A stretch of DNA of 64,000 bases, taken from contig OX467082.1 in the NCBI GenBank assembly GCA_950106755.1, forward strand, positions 19,468,001-19,532,000, given 5' to 3'. The notes under the pieces are model-generated. The model saw only the letters and a list, made by a program, of their open reading frames with translations, searched no databases and had not been told where the DNA came from. Source of the stretch: Climacium dendroides. Lineage: Eukaryota > Streptophyta > Bryopsida > Hypnales > Climaciaceae. The translations under genes and the position numbers were made by a program. This document shows positions 22,988-33,226 of this stretch, piece by piece (within the stretch, counting starts at the first letter, position 1; each line of letters starts with the position of its first letter).

Positions 22988-24209
22988 CCATCACTCTCTG
23001 CTCAAGGCAAACGAGGAGAGTGCGTATCAGGACCTAGTCCAACTCCAGTAGTACGGGGGAGAGGAGCCCTCGCCTCGAGACGGATCGGACGATGAGGACA
23101 CAGAAGAAGAGGAACTGGTCTCTCCGCTAAGGAAGACGAAAAGGCGGAATAGGACGTCGCCGGTAAGTCCGTCAAAGGAGCCTCCCACACCGGAACCACA
23201 GGAAGAAGTTCAGGAGGTAAAGACGGAGACCGGATCGGTTTCAAAAGAAGTTCAACCATCCATGCAACTGGTTGGGCCAGTACGATCGCACACCGTCGCC
23301 ACTTAGGCCGAGGCCGGACCCTCCTGGATCCGGATGATAGAGGTAGAGGAGAGGGACAGGACCACCATGCGACTAGGAGGGACGCCCTTAGAAGACATCT
23401 AGGGGATGGCTCAACACCTAGTGTGGCGAGCAGATGACCTCACCCAGATCTGCGAGAACTATGATGGAGCTCTCAAACGAGTGTGTCGGAAGATGGCATT
23501 AACCGATCGGAACGCCATCTTTTGGAGGACGGATGCATTGGTGGCAGTAGAGCAGCAAAACGGCCTCCTCATAGAAGAACGGAAGAATTTGGTGACGGAG
23601 ATGGGGACGTTGCGCGTAGAAAACTGGACGTTGCGAGACCAAGTTCGGAACTCAAAATCCCGATGTGTGGATTTGGAGAGCACCCTCCGCACAGCCCAGG
23701 AGACGGCCCGGCTCACAGAAGAGGACCATTGCCGGCAGATAGCGGCATTATACCAAGGTGTAGTTCAGATCCGGAGCTCTCTGGATGTACCGGCGGATTA
23801 CATCAACAAGGTCCGGCTGTTTGAAACTAACCTTGATGTAGCTGCTAGCTCAAGCCGGGTTCCTATCGTCAAATGCTTACTAGCGCAGTCAAAAGGAATG
23901 GATACATCCCGGGCTGCGATGAGGGAGATGATGGAGTATTTTATTTCCACGGAGTCGAATCCGACACCTCAATCTCCCCTGTCAGCGCAAACTTTGGTGG
24001 TTCCGGAAAGTAGCAATCTGGAACCTATGGTTACAGAGGTCTCACCGGTGGTACCTGTGAATCCGGAACTTTCACCACCAGCCGGAAGGCCAGAAGGAGT
24101 GGAATGGGGAGCAGTGGTACCTCCGGGAAGCGAAGACCTACTTCCGGTGACTCCGACCATCGACCTGACAGGTGCTTCTCCGGAAGTTCATGCCAAACGG
24201 ACGGTGTAG
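22988..24209 (+). pseudogene. LTR-encoded ORF of family B, 3' portion, broken
   Basis: Continuation of the B ORF after the Ty3 insertion: the codon split at 11138 is completed at 22988 and the frame goes on (AHHSLLKANEE). In-frame TAGs lie at about 23049, 23304 and 23401. From 23407 to the TAG at 24207 the frame is open. It encodes a charged coiled-coil-like region (LIEERKNLVTEMGTLRVEN, ARLTEEDHCRQIAALYQGV) and a Pro/Glu/Ser-rich tail with IDLTGASPEVHA. The layout (domain, coiled coil, low-complexity tail) matches the A and C proteins. Function unknown. Confidence 0.68.
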
Positions 24210-25521
24210 TCTTCTCCGCGTCATAAGAAGACCCAGAAGGATTCCTGGGGGAGTCCGGACACTCAGATAGTCAGGACCCGGAGTGTAGATAGGGACGCCA
24301 GTATTGTAGAAGTCCAAAGATGGGGCCAAAGGGGTCCGAATTTGTTTTCTCTGGAAAGTAGCCGGAAGGAGGTAAAGTTGGATCTTCTGAAGGACTATGT
24401 TCCTCCCAAAGATCTGGATTCCAAAGAATAGTATGCAGTAGTGTAGTATAGCGGCAATATCGGAGTCCGGCCGTCAAAGCCGGAAAAATAGGATCTGGGA
24501 TTTTCCGGAAATCTAGCGGACCAATAGGAATGTTTTGTAGGATTTTTAGGATGACATTAGTCTTAGTATAAGTAGGAGTTTTAATGGCCTTTCTGGTCAT
24601 TCACAGCCATCTCATAGTTTCAGCATTGTATCTTTTTCTGAGCTTAATTCTAAAGTGTTTGGAGTATCCAATCTCTTATCTTTCTTGTATATGGTATATG
24701 TTTGTGAGAGGTGTGGGTCCGTTCTTGCGTTTCCGGAACTGAGAACTTACCTTGTGTGTCAAAAGTCGATTTCGTGAGAGTATCCGGATGTATTAACTTG
24801 AGGGGGAGATCAACCGGATGGTTCCGGCAGTAGGGTTAGTGTAGTACTGCTCGGATGCCGGTATAGCCTGCGTGTAGGATACAGCCTTAGGTGAAAGGGT
24901 ATCTAAGAGGCTGCTAGCAATTTCCGTGTACGGAAATATTGCCGAACGTGCCCGAATTCCGGATTGCCGGAATTCCCCGTAGAACAGAGTCAAGCCCCTG
25001 CGCAAAAAAAAGAAAGTACAGGAGAAACCAGTCGGTCGACTGGAGGCTCAGTACTCGGTTAAAGGTTAGAATGTCGTTGTAGTTCTTGACCGTCCCTGTG
25101 TGACCTAATCCGGATCTTTCTGGATTTGTGAGGCGACGGAAAAGGAGGACACTTCCGTTCCCTGAAGAGTCAATTTAGTATTAGTATTAGAGAGAGAGAG
25201 AGTAAAAGAGAGCGTGTTTCCGGACACGGTAAGCATCTGGACGGTGGATCTAGCCACTCGTCATCCAAACCTAGGGATCCCGAAAGGGGCACTGAATGAT
25301 TTCCGGATTCTTCCGGAACCCATCCAACACTAGAGTCCGGACCGGACCTAAAGTCCGGAGTAGTCTGACGGAGAGAAAAGTGAATGCTTAGATTGGGATA
25401 GCCTATAAAACTGTAATCCACAAGTCCTCGTGGGAACGATTCCAGAGCGGTTTACTCTAAGAAGGCCTTTGGTGTAAATTAAGGGCTAACTGGAGGAATA
25501 CTGGTCTGACTAATCGCTACA
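24210..25521 (+). other. Non-coding 3' part of LTR B
   Basis: Shared with 39544-40846 and, inverted, with 31479-31946. Open codons continue for about 75 residues after the B ORF stop (to about 24431), then no gene. Contains a GA microsatellite near 25189-25201. Confidence 0.6.
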
Positions 25522-25526
25522 GGAAC

Positions 25527-25896
25527 ATTCAAAGTTCCAGGACAGCGAGTTAGGGGAGATCTCATCAAACGGATCGGCGGAATGATCAATCTGGCTCGGA
25601 CGAATCCGGAAGGGTTCGCGCATATGCAAGAGACTACATCGGAGAAGAAGAGCGAACCAACGATATTGGAGGAGACACCGCCAAAGAAGGGGACGGAAAT
25701 CCAAGTCATTGAAGACTCTGAAGAAGAAAGTGCACAATCCACATCCGGAACGGAGGAGGATAGCGATCTGTCTCCCGCAAAGTGCCACATCCAGACCCGG
25801 ACAACAACAAAAACGACTTCGGCTAGGAGCGTGAAAGGGACACCAACCAGTCAAGCGGGTAGCCACTCAAAGAAGGCTCGGAAGCCAAGACATTAG
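25527..25896 (+). pseudogene. LTR-encoded ORF of family A, copy 0, 3' portion
   Basis: C-terminal tail of the A protein (TNPEGFAHMQETTSEK to SKKARKPRH), continuing the frame family of 4853-6430 after the B insertion. It is Glu/Ser/Thr-rich with a basic end. No stop before the natural TAG at 25894-25896. Confidence 0.65.
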
Positions 25897-27053
25897 AATT
25901 TTTAGAAAGTATAGTTTCGGATCCGGAACGAGTTTCCGAGTGTGGGCCCAAGTTCCAGAATTTTAGGCAAGTGGTTTAGGAATCTCCAATTTTCTCGGGT
26001 CAGCTGAGGCTGGTCTTACAGGATATCTCGGAGAGGTTCAGCGATTGGTTGCCTAGATTTTCGGGTTTCTTTTCAGGCTTTTAGGTGTTGACCTTGGGTT
26101 TTTGGTTAGTATTTAATGGAAGACAAGTTAGTTGTCCGGTATTCCATTCCAATTCCATCCTAGTGCTTTCATATATGTTACTTCAATTTCTTTCTTAATC
26201 TAAGTCAGCTGGGGTACTACTAGCTGCACTTTGCTTACAGAGTTTTTGTAGCTAGTGTATGCGTTTGTGTTGTATCCATGTACTGGAACAAGAGAGGGAC
26301 GGGAGAGGAGGAGTCCGGATCTTGAACGATGGATCTCTTGGGTGTTGAGGTAGTCAGGAGGGGATGCAATCTGAGTGAGGGAGTGTGAGCATTACGTGCC
26401 TTCAAATTGCCGGAACGGTAATCCGGGTAGAGAGGTAGAGGTCCCTGCAAGTCCAAAACCAGGAAGGTTCTGTGCGGAGATAAGCGACCGCCAGAGGAAG
26501 GACCTCTCGCTACTCCGGAAGGTCTACCAACCTCCGCATCAATACGTTGTCTTTCCCTTGGAAATCTACTCCCTTGAGTTTGTCGTTGTAGTAAGAGGGG
26601 TGTGAGAGTTTCTTTGTGTGACCTGTTTTCGGATCGGCCAATCCGGAAGCTGTGAGAGAATACTTCTTCTCCTTATAATACAATTTCGTTGTCTGGGTGT
26701 GTTGTTCATTAGATTTAGAATGCAGAGAGGTTAGTTACACAAGTGGTGAGTCCCCACCCCTTTCTAGATCAAGGGCGGACCCTCTGAGGGTAAAACAGAG
26801 GCAACAAAAACTATAAACTAGGGAGAGATAGAACTAGGTTCTGGATGTGGTCCGGATCCGGAACGGAATCCGGAATGTACTAAGTTTCCAGAAGAAGGTG
26901 AGGAAGTGATACGAAGGGAATTAAGGGTGTATTCACGTTCGAATACCTCTAATTCAAACGATATCATACTAGAGTTCCTTGGAACGATAATTCGTGTCAT
27001 CTTGCAACAATTTGTCATTGTAAGGATACTTACGGCTAACTGCGCGTACAACA
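25897..27053 (+). other. Non-coding 3' part of LTR A, copy 0
   Basis: No gene. Matches the corresponding parts of the other A LTRs and ends at the LTR terminus GCGTACAACA. Confidence 0.6.
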
Positions 27054-27057
27054 CTTT

Positions 27058-27075
27058 TGACGCCACTGCCGGGGA
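27058..27075 (+). other. Primer-binding-like site, tRNA-Asp type
   Basis: TGACGCCACTGCCGGGGA, four bases after the A LTR end. It matches the complement of the plant tRNA-Asp 3' end as I know it at 15 of 18 positions. This shows that the preceding 3.5-kb unit is a true 5' LTR of a Ty3-like element. Confidence 0.7.
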
Positions 27076-27734
27076 ACTACTAAAAGAATAACGAGTGAAT
27101 TAGAAGTCCGGGAAAGTAATCGAGGCGGTAGACTGAAATCCGGAAAGGCTGTCAGTAGGGTTGCGGGTTAAGTTAATGAAGCTCAAATAGACATAACCCC
27201 GATTTTGACTTCATGAGTAGACCTCAAAGAAGGAATATAGTTGTACGCCATTCAGAATGCCAAGAAGAAGTAAATGGGAGAATAGTATTGCACGGGTTGC
27301 AGACTGTGGGAATCCGGAATCCGGAAACGGATCAATAATACAAGAAGTAGGTGCGAAAAATAGAAAAAAATCAAAAAAATTATAGTTAGAGCGTGATTTT
27401 TGGACCAGATAGCTTGAATTAGGAAATAAGCGTTCTGGCACAACCCGTAACCGGAACTTATCCGGATCTGGAATCCGGACTCACCCGGAACACAGGAACC
27501 TACCGTATAGGTCTCGTAGCTATAGAAGTAGGATACCGTTAATACAACGAACCTGTAGCCGTTGTCCTTAAGCTCGTAAAAAGACGGTTTAGTATTTAAG
27601 TTGTCTTCCTAGGGTTTTCCTCTTCACTTTCCTGTTCTGTGTTCCTCAGACTGTTTGTGTGAGTAGTTGAGAGAAAGAGTGGTGAGTTAGCGACTGAAGT
27701 AGAACTACTTTTCTCTCGTTCTGACTTAGATCTT

Positions 27735-29684
27735 ATGGCATCCGGACTAGTACAGAAGGTAGCGGTATCTGCCCGGGTTATCTCTCCGGCCATTCCGGAT
27801 AACTCGGAACTACACAAGCAGTTAGAGGAGGACTTAACTAAGTTAGGATGTGTCGGTCTACTACACCAACCATGGAACCTCAAAAGTGAAGAGATGATTC
27901 AAGAGCTACTTCACAGTGTTCCGAATCAGTATGAGCTCACTTTGAGAGGGCAGCCAGTCGCATGGACCGAGGACATCTGGGCGGACGTCTATTAGTTCCG
28001 AAAGAGTGGGAACGGTTTAGCATCGAGGACGGACCGTTTTGTAGTTGGGAAGTTCACTGGGTCTGCAAATCCTAAGGACGGATTCCCTATCAGCGAGTGC
28101 AAGGACGAGAGACATAGGCGGATACTAGAGTTTCTGATTCCGATCTTGTATCCGGAAAAGCCAACATGGGTTACCATTACGGTGGCTAATACTATCTTTG
28201 GGGCTATGGAGAACCGGGTAGTGTACTGGGGTAGGGTCATAGCCGGGATAGTGGCTAAATTAGTGGATCACGTGACCCGAGCAAAGGCGAGTCCAGTTAG
28301 CACCTACTTGTTTCATCTGTACCATCAACAGGAACTTTTGAGTGCAGCTGAAGTAATTCAGTATGACACCGGAAAGGCGATCCTGTCATACGGACTTTCC
28401 GGGGAGGAAGCGGAAGATCCGATCGAGTCTGATCCGAAGAAACTTCCCGAGGAACGTCTAACCAATCCGAGGACCAAGAAGAGGAAGTCAACCGATCCGG
28501 GGTCGAGAATTAAGCCACAAACGATGGAGAGGGGGGAGTCCAGCAAGGGACCTGAAATGGAAACGGAATCCACATTTTTCAATGTGGGGCTCGAGTGGAT
28601 ACGTGAAGCCAAGGTACTCCACGACGGTTTGTCAGATTTGGTGATAGACACCGCGGAAGTTTTGAAGGTGGATCCGGATCAGATCGTGGAAGTTGTCAAG
28701 CGACTGCCCAAACCGGAGGATCTGAAGAAGAGGGAGGAGCGGATCCAGGTGTTGGAGGCGGAATGGAACCAACTCCAAGCCCGAGTGAATTGGGCGGAAG
28801 GGAAAATGGCAGCTGGAAAAGAGAAAGAGAAAGAGGCTCTCGCTCTGGTCAAGAATCTATCCGGAGCAGTCAACATCAAGGCGGACATTATCACAAAAGC
28901 TGCCTTGTTTGACTCGAAGATGATATCGGAAGGCCACATTACCGGAACCAAGGTAGTTACCATCCTCGTAGACTTCACTGCGAGGATAGAGCGAGTTTTG
29001 AAGGAGATCCAGTAGTTACTGGCGGCTATCGACCCAAACCATGCGATGGATTTCTCCACCTTTTCGGAACTTCCTTTTGTCTCAAGTACCCCAGAGAAAC
29101 CAGTGGCGAATCATGCAATCCAGATGGAGGGTTTGAGGGGGATACTCACACCAGCCAAGCCTTCCGCCAGCAAAATGCGGATGACGGAGTTGAATTTGAG
29201 GCCAGCCTCGGAACCGGAACCTGAGTCTAGCGCGAAATCGGTTCCGGTGCCATCTAAGTTCTCAACCCCGGAAGTTTCCAAGTCCCAAACAATGCCGAAC
29301 TTGATGACCGGATCATTCAAGGTTCCGGGACAGTAAGTTAGGGGAGATCTCATCAACCGGATCGATGGGATGACCAATCCGGCTCGGACTAATCCGAAAG
29401 GATTTGTGCACATGCAAGAGACCACGCCAGAGAAAGGAAGCGACCCCGCAACATTGGAGGATACAACACCAGAGAAGGAGAAGGAAGTTCAAGTCATCGA
29501 AGATTCTGAGGAGGAGAGTGCCTACTCCACTTCCGGAACCGAAGACGACAGCGATCCGTCTCCCTCAACGCGCCATATCCAGACTCAGGCCACAGCAAAA
29601 ACTACGCCAGCAAAGAATACGAAGGGGACGCCTACCAGCCAAGCGGGGAGCCGTTCAAAGAAAGGATGGAAGCCAAAACATTAG
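27735..29684 (+). pseudogene. LTR-encoded ORF of family A, copy 2, three stops
   Basis: 1950 nt from ATG to the final TAG, the same length as in the copies at 8005-9954 and 33227-35176. Stops at 27993-27995 (TAG for CAG), about 29013-29015 (TAG) and about 29334-29336 (TAA for CAG). Domains as in the other A copies: QPWNLKSEEMIQELLHSV, NPKDGFPISECKDERHRR, YLFHLYHQQELLS, a charged helical region about residues 300-420, and a Ser/Thr/Glu-rich tail. No frameshift. Function unknown. Confidence 0.75.
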
Positions 29685-30863
29685 GGTTCGTAGGAGAAGA
29701 AGTATAGAATCCGGAACGGGGTTCCGAGCATGAACCCGATTTCTGGAATCTTAGGCGGATAGTCAGGAAATCCAACAATCTCGGACGGTGGTTAGTAATC
29801 TTTCCGGATATCCCGGGAGGTTCAGGGATTGGTGGTCTGGATTTCCGGGTTTCCTTTTCAGGCTTTTAGGAGTTGACTTTGGGTTTTTGTGTTAGTATTT
29901 TAAGGGCAGGCAAGTTAGTTGTCTGCCATTCCATCCTACTCCATTCCGTTTTAGTACTTTCACATATGTATTAGAATTCTCTTTTCTTAATCTAAATCAG
30001 CTAGGGTACCTCTAGCTGCACTTTTGCTTAGACAGGGTCTTTTGGCTAAGTGTATGCATAGGTGTGTAACCTGGTACTAGAGAAAGAGAAGGGAGGGAGA
30101 GGAGGAATCCGGATCTTGGGCTACTGATCTCTTGGAGTTGAGCTGAGTGGGAGGAATGCGAACTGAGTAAGGGAGTGTAAGTGTAAAGTGCTTTAAAATT
30201 GCCGGAACGGCAATCCGGGTAAGAGGGTAGAGGGCCCTACGAGTCCAGAACCAGGAGGGTTCTGTGCGGAGATAAGCAACCGCCAAAGGAAAGGAACTCC
30301 CACTACTCCGGAAAGTCTACCAACCTCCCCCTTGGTACATTGTCTTCCCCTTGAAACTCTATTCCTTTGGATCTATGAGTTTGGATCCGTCGTTGTAGTA
30401 AAGAGAGGTGTGAGAATTGCTCTGTGTGACTTGATTCCGGATCGACCAATCCGGAAATTGTGAGAGGATACTCCTTCCCTCCTCCTACAGCTATGTTGTC
30501 TTGGATGTATTGTTTAGTAGATTTAGAGTATAGAAAGGATAATTGCACAAGTAGTGAGTCCCCACCCCTTTCTAGATCAAGGGCGGACCCTCTGAGGGTA
30601 AAACAGAGGCAACAAAAACCAGTGACGGAAGAAAGACGGAACTCAGTTCCGAAGGTATCTGGATCCGGAACGGAATCCGGAAATGTACTAAGTTTCCGGA
30701 ATAAAGTAGGGAAGTGAAAGAAGAGGGATTAAGTGAGTAGTCACAATCCGGATGCTTCTAACTCAATCGATATCTTACTAGAAGTTCCCTGGAACGATAA
30801 TTCGTGTCATCTTGCAACAATTGGTTGTTGTAAGGATACTTACGGCTAACTGCGCGTACGACA
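29685..30863 (+). other. Non-coding 3' part of LTR A, copy 2
   Basis: No gene. Conserved with the other A LTRs. Confidence 0.6.
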
Positions 30864-31013
30864 CAGACATTACGGTCTCTGAAGGATTTGGTTATAAGTC
30901 CTATTAGACCGGAACTACTTCCGGAACGCTCCTAGAGTCCGGAAGCGGTTGAGGGAATAGAAGCAAAATCCGTTACCTCAGAAAAAGAGCAATCTTCTGA
31001 CGGGTCTGATATT

Positions 31014-31478
31014 ATGGTGACCACCACGCGTCTCCGTTATAGTAGATTCCGGAGTGACGGAAGTAAGGATGTAGATGATTGGATGGAAGAGTTTGAAGCT
31101 ATCACGGTAGCTAATCAAAAGGATGCAGCTTCTAGGCAGAGAATTTTTCATGGACTATCAAAAGGCGAAGCCCCTAGATGGTACCAGGACGTTCCGGAAG
31201 GTATCCGGAACAACTAGGACCGTCTGACGGAATTCTTCCTTCAAACTTTCAGAGAAGTAGGAGGAAAGGCTAGAACGTTGGGGAGGCTCAATAAAGTGAC
31301 TATGCGACCCAATGAGTCAGTCCGGAAATATGGTCAGAGGGTAAAAGATCTGGTCAAAGAGATAACCACTGAAGTAGCCCCGAGTATACAAGTGGAATGG
31401 TATGTGGGAAGATTTCCAGAAGAGATGGGTTTCCAGATCCGCCAGTCCCGACCCGCAACACTACGGGAAGCCATGGAG
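31014..31478 (+). pseudogene. Gag N-terminal part of the A element
   Basis: Ty3-type gag: YSRFRSDGSKDVDDWMEEFE, then GEAPRWYQDVPEG, FREVGGKARTLGRLNKV, MRPNESVRKYGQRVKDLVKE and EWYVGRFPEEMGFQIRQ, which is the usual retrotransposon gag pattern. Starts at the ATG at 31014. An in-frame TAG at 31215-31217 is shared with the second gag copy (32282-32284). The frame is cut at 31479 by an inverted B LTR in the block REAME. Structural protein of the virus-like particle when whole; broken here. Confidence 0.78.
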
Positions 31479-31946
31479 TGTAGTGATTAGTTGGACCAGT
31501 ATTCCTCCAGTTAGCCCTTAATTCTCACTAAAGGCCCACTTAGAGTAAACCGCTCCGGAATCGTTCCCACAAGGACTTGACGTTTACAGATTCATAGGCT
31601 AACTCAACCTAAGCTTTCACTTTCTCTCCTACTTACTAATCCGGACCAGAAGTCTAGTCCAGCCACTAGTGTCGGATGGGTTCCGCACAATTCCGGAAAC
31701 CGTTCAGTTGCCCCTTCCGGGATCCTTGGGTTTAGATGACGAGTGGCCAGATCCACCATCCGGATGTTTACCGTGTCCGGAAACACACACTCTCTCTCTC
31801 TCCCTCTCAACTTCTAATACTAATGCTAAATTAACTCTTCAGAGACCGGAAGTATCCTGTTGTTCCGTCACCTCACAAATCTGGAATGCTTATCGGACCA
31901 GGTCACGCAGGGACGGTCAAGGACTACAATGACATTCTAGCATTAC
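31479..31946 (-). mobile_element. Family B LTR end, inverted and truncated
   Basis: Starts TGTAGTGATTAGTTGGACC, the inverse of the B LTR end at 40846, and follows the B LTR 3' part backwards for about 470 bases. It is cut at 31947 by a TGTGGGAGCACGG start. The left flank is TGGAG. No partner end was found. Confidence 0.65.
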
Positions 31947-32200
31947 TGTGGGAGCACGGAAATCCAGTCTTTGGGTTTAGAAGGGAAATAAGGGGGAATA
32001 GAGCTTTTTACTCCCTATTTTTTTTCGTTTTTCGTTAGAAAAGTAGACCGTAAGTAGTTAGGAACCGGATACCGGAATAGGGTTACTTTAGAATAGATAA
32101 TAGTGTTAACAGAAGTAACCGGAATCTGGAAACCAAAAGCCCGGAAACGGCATAGGTAGGTCAGGAGTAGGTTAGAGTGATTTTTATTAGAAACCGGAAA
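31947..32200 (+). mobile_element. LTR start fragment, D-like
   Basis: Begins TGTGGGAGCACGG, similar to the start of LTR D1 (TGTGGGAGTCC) and to those of A and B. It ends without a clear boundary where gag sequence starts near 32200. Possibly a truncated solo LTR. Confidence 0.4.
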
Positions 32201-32791
32201 CCGAACAGCATTTTCCAGGGGCTGTTGAAGGGAGAAGCACTAAAGTGGTACCAGGATGTTCCGGTCAATATTCGGAATGACTAGGATCAGCTTACCAGCT
32301 TGTTCACTCGCACATTTAGAGAAGTAGGTGGTGAAGCCAGAGCTTTGGGACAACTGAGCAGAATGACGATGAAACATTCCAAGTCTGTCCGGAAGTATGG
32401 GCAAAGGGTGAAATCTTTCATCCAAAAACTAACCACTGATATTGATCCAAGTGTACAAGTCGAGTGGTATGTCACAGGATTTCCGGAAGAAATGGGTTTC
32501 CACATTAGGCAAACTCGCCCAGGAACACTAAGGGAGGCGATGGAGGCAGCTCAAAACTATGAAGATTCGGCTCAATCTCTCTGGAATGCACTCCGGAGAA
32601 GAGAGAAAAAAGGCAAGAAGCATTCCGAGAAGGATAGAAGAAGGAGGAGGTACTCGGATAGCTCCAGTTCAAACAATGGCAGTGCCACTCCTACTTCTCC
32701 GTCGGACAGTTCAGATTCAGATTCTGAAGCCCCAACCGGATCAACATCCAGATCCAAGAACCGTCTCCAGACAAAGCACTCCAAGGCAGAG
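32201..32791 (+). pseudogene. Second gag copy, N-terminal to middle part
   Basis: Related to the gag at 31014 but clearly diverged. GEALKWYQDV, FREVGGEARALGQLSRM, VRKYGQRVKSFIQK and EWYVTGFPEEMGFHIRQ lead into a basic/Ser-rich region (KDRRRRRYSDSSSS). TAG at 32282-32284 sits at the same codon as 31215-31217 in the first copy. The 5' end is missing. The frame is interrupted at 32792 by a solo A LTR and resumes at 36139. Confidence 0.72.
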
Positions 32792-33226
32792 TGTAGGAAT
32801 CCGGAATCCAGAAACGGATCAAGGATAAGAGAATTAGGTGAGAAAAATAGAGAAAAACCAAAAAAATTATAGTTAGAACGTGATTTTTGTGTGAGATAAT
32901 CCAAATTAGGAAATAAGCGTTCCGGCAAAACCCATAACCGAAACTTATCCGGATCCAGAATCCGGAGTTACCCGGAACACAGGAACCTACCATATAGACC
33001 TCATAGCTACGGGAGTAGGATACCGTTAGTACAACAGACCTATAGCCGTTGTCTTGATTTCCGTAGGGAGACGGTTTAGTATTTAAGCTGTTGGCCGAGG
33101 GTTTTCCTCTCCACCTTCCTGTTTTGGTTTTCTGAGACTGTCCGTGTGAGTAGTTGAGAGAAAGAGTGGTGAATTAGCGACTGAATTAGGGTTACTCTTC
33201 TCTCCTCTTATTTTTACTTAGGTCTT

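Larger units (their letters stand above)
6431..25521 (+). mobile_element. Family B LTR (solo), twice interrupted
   Basis: Starts TGTGGGAATGCGATCCCACA and ends TAATCGCTACA. It is flanked by GGAAC at 6426-6430 and 25522-25526, a perfect 5-bp TSD. Removing the inverted A LTR (6830-10383) and the Ty3 element (11139-22983) with their TSD copies leaves about 3.68 kb. No internal repeat of its own ends is seen and no PBS follows, so it is best read as a solo LTR. A TATA-like box (ATATAAGAGGGGG, near 6720) precedes the ORF. The copy at 38713-40846 is the same LTR with an internal deletion. Confidence 0.85.
4431..27053 (+). mobile_element. Family A 5' LTR, interrupted by a B LTR
   Basis: LTR of family A in two pieces, 4431-6430 and 25527-27053, together about 3.53 kb, matching the uninterrupted A LTRs (3554 and 3559 bp). 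It starts TGTGGGAATCCGGAATCC and ends GCGCGTACAACA. The left flank is TGGAC. The break is the B LTR at 6431-25521, flanked on both sides by GGAAC. Unlike the other A LTRs in this window, it is followed by a primer-binding-like site and a leader leading to gag, so it is a 5' LTR, not a solo LTR. The U3 has a TATA-like stretch shortly before the ORF. Confidence 0.8.
27305..30863 (+). mobile_element. Solo LTR of family A, copy 2
   Basis: 3559 bp, TGTGGGAATCCGG to GCGTACGACA, with CAGAC on both sides (27300-27304 and 30864-30868). It is inserted in the leader of another A element. A TATA-like TATTTAAG lies near 27591, about 140 bases before the ORF start. Confidence 0.88.
27076..31013 (+). other. 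Leader of the A element, split by a solo LTR
   Basis: Sequence between PBS and gag, 27076-27304 and 30869-31013 when the A LTR at 27305-30863 and one CAGAC are removed. No ORF of note. Confidence 0.55.
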
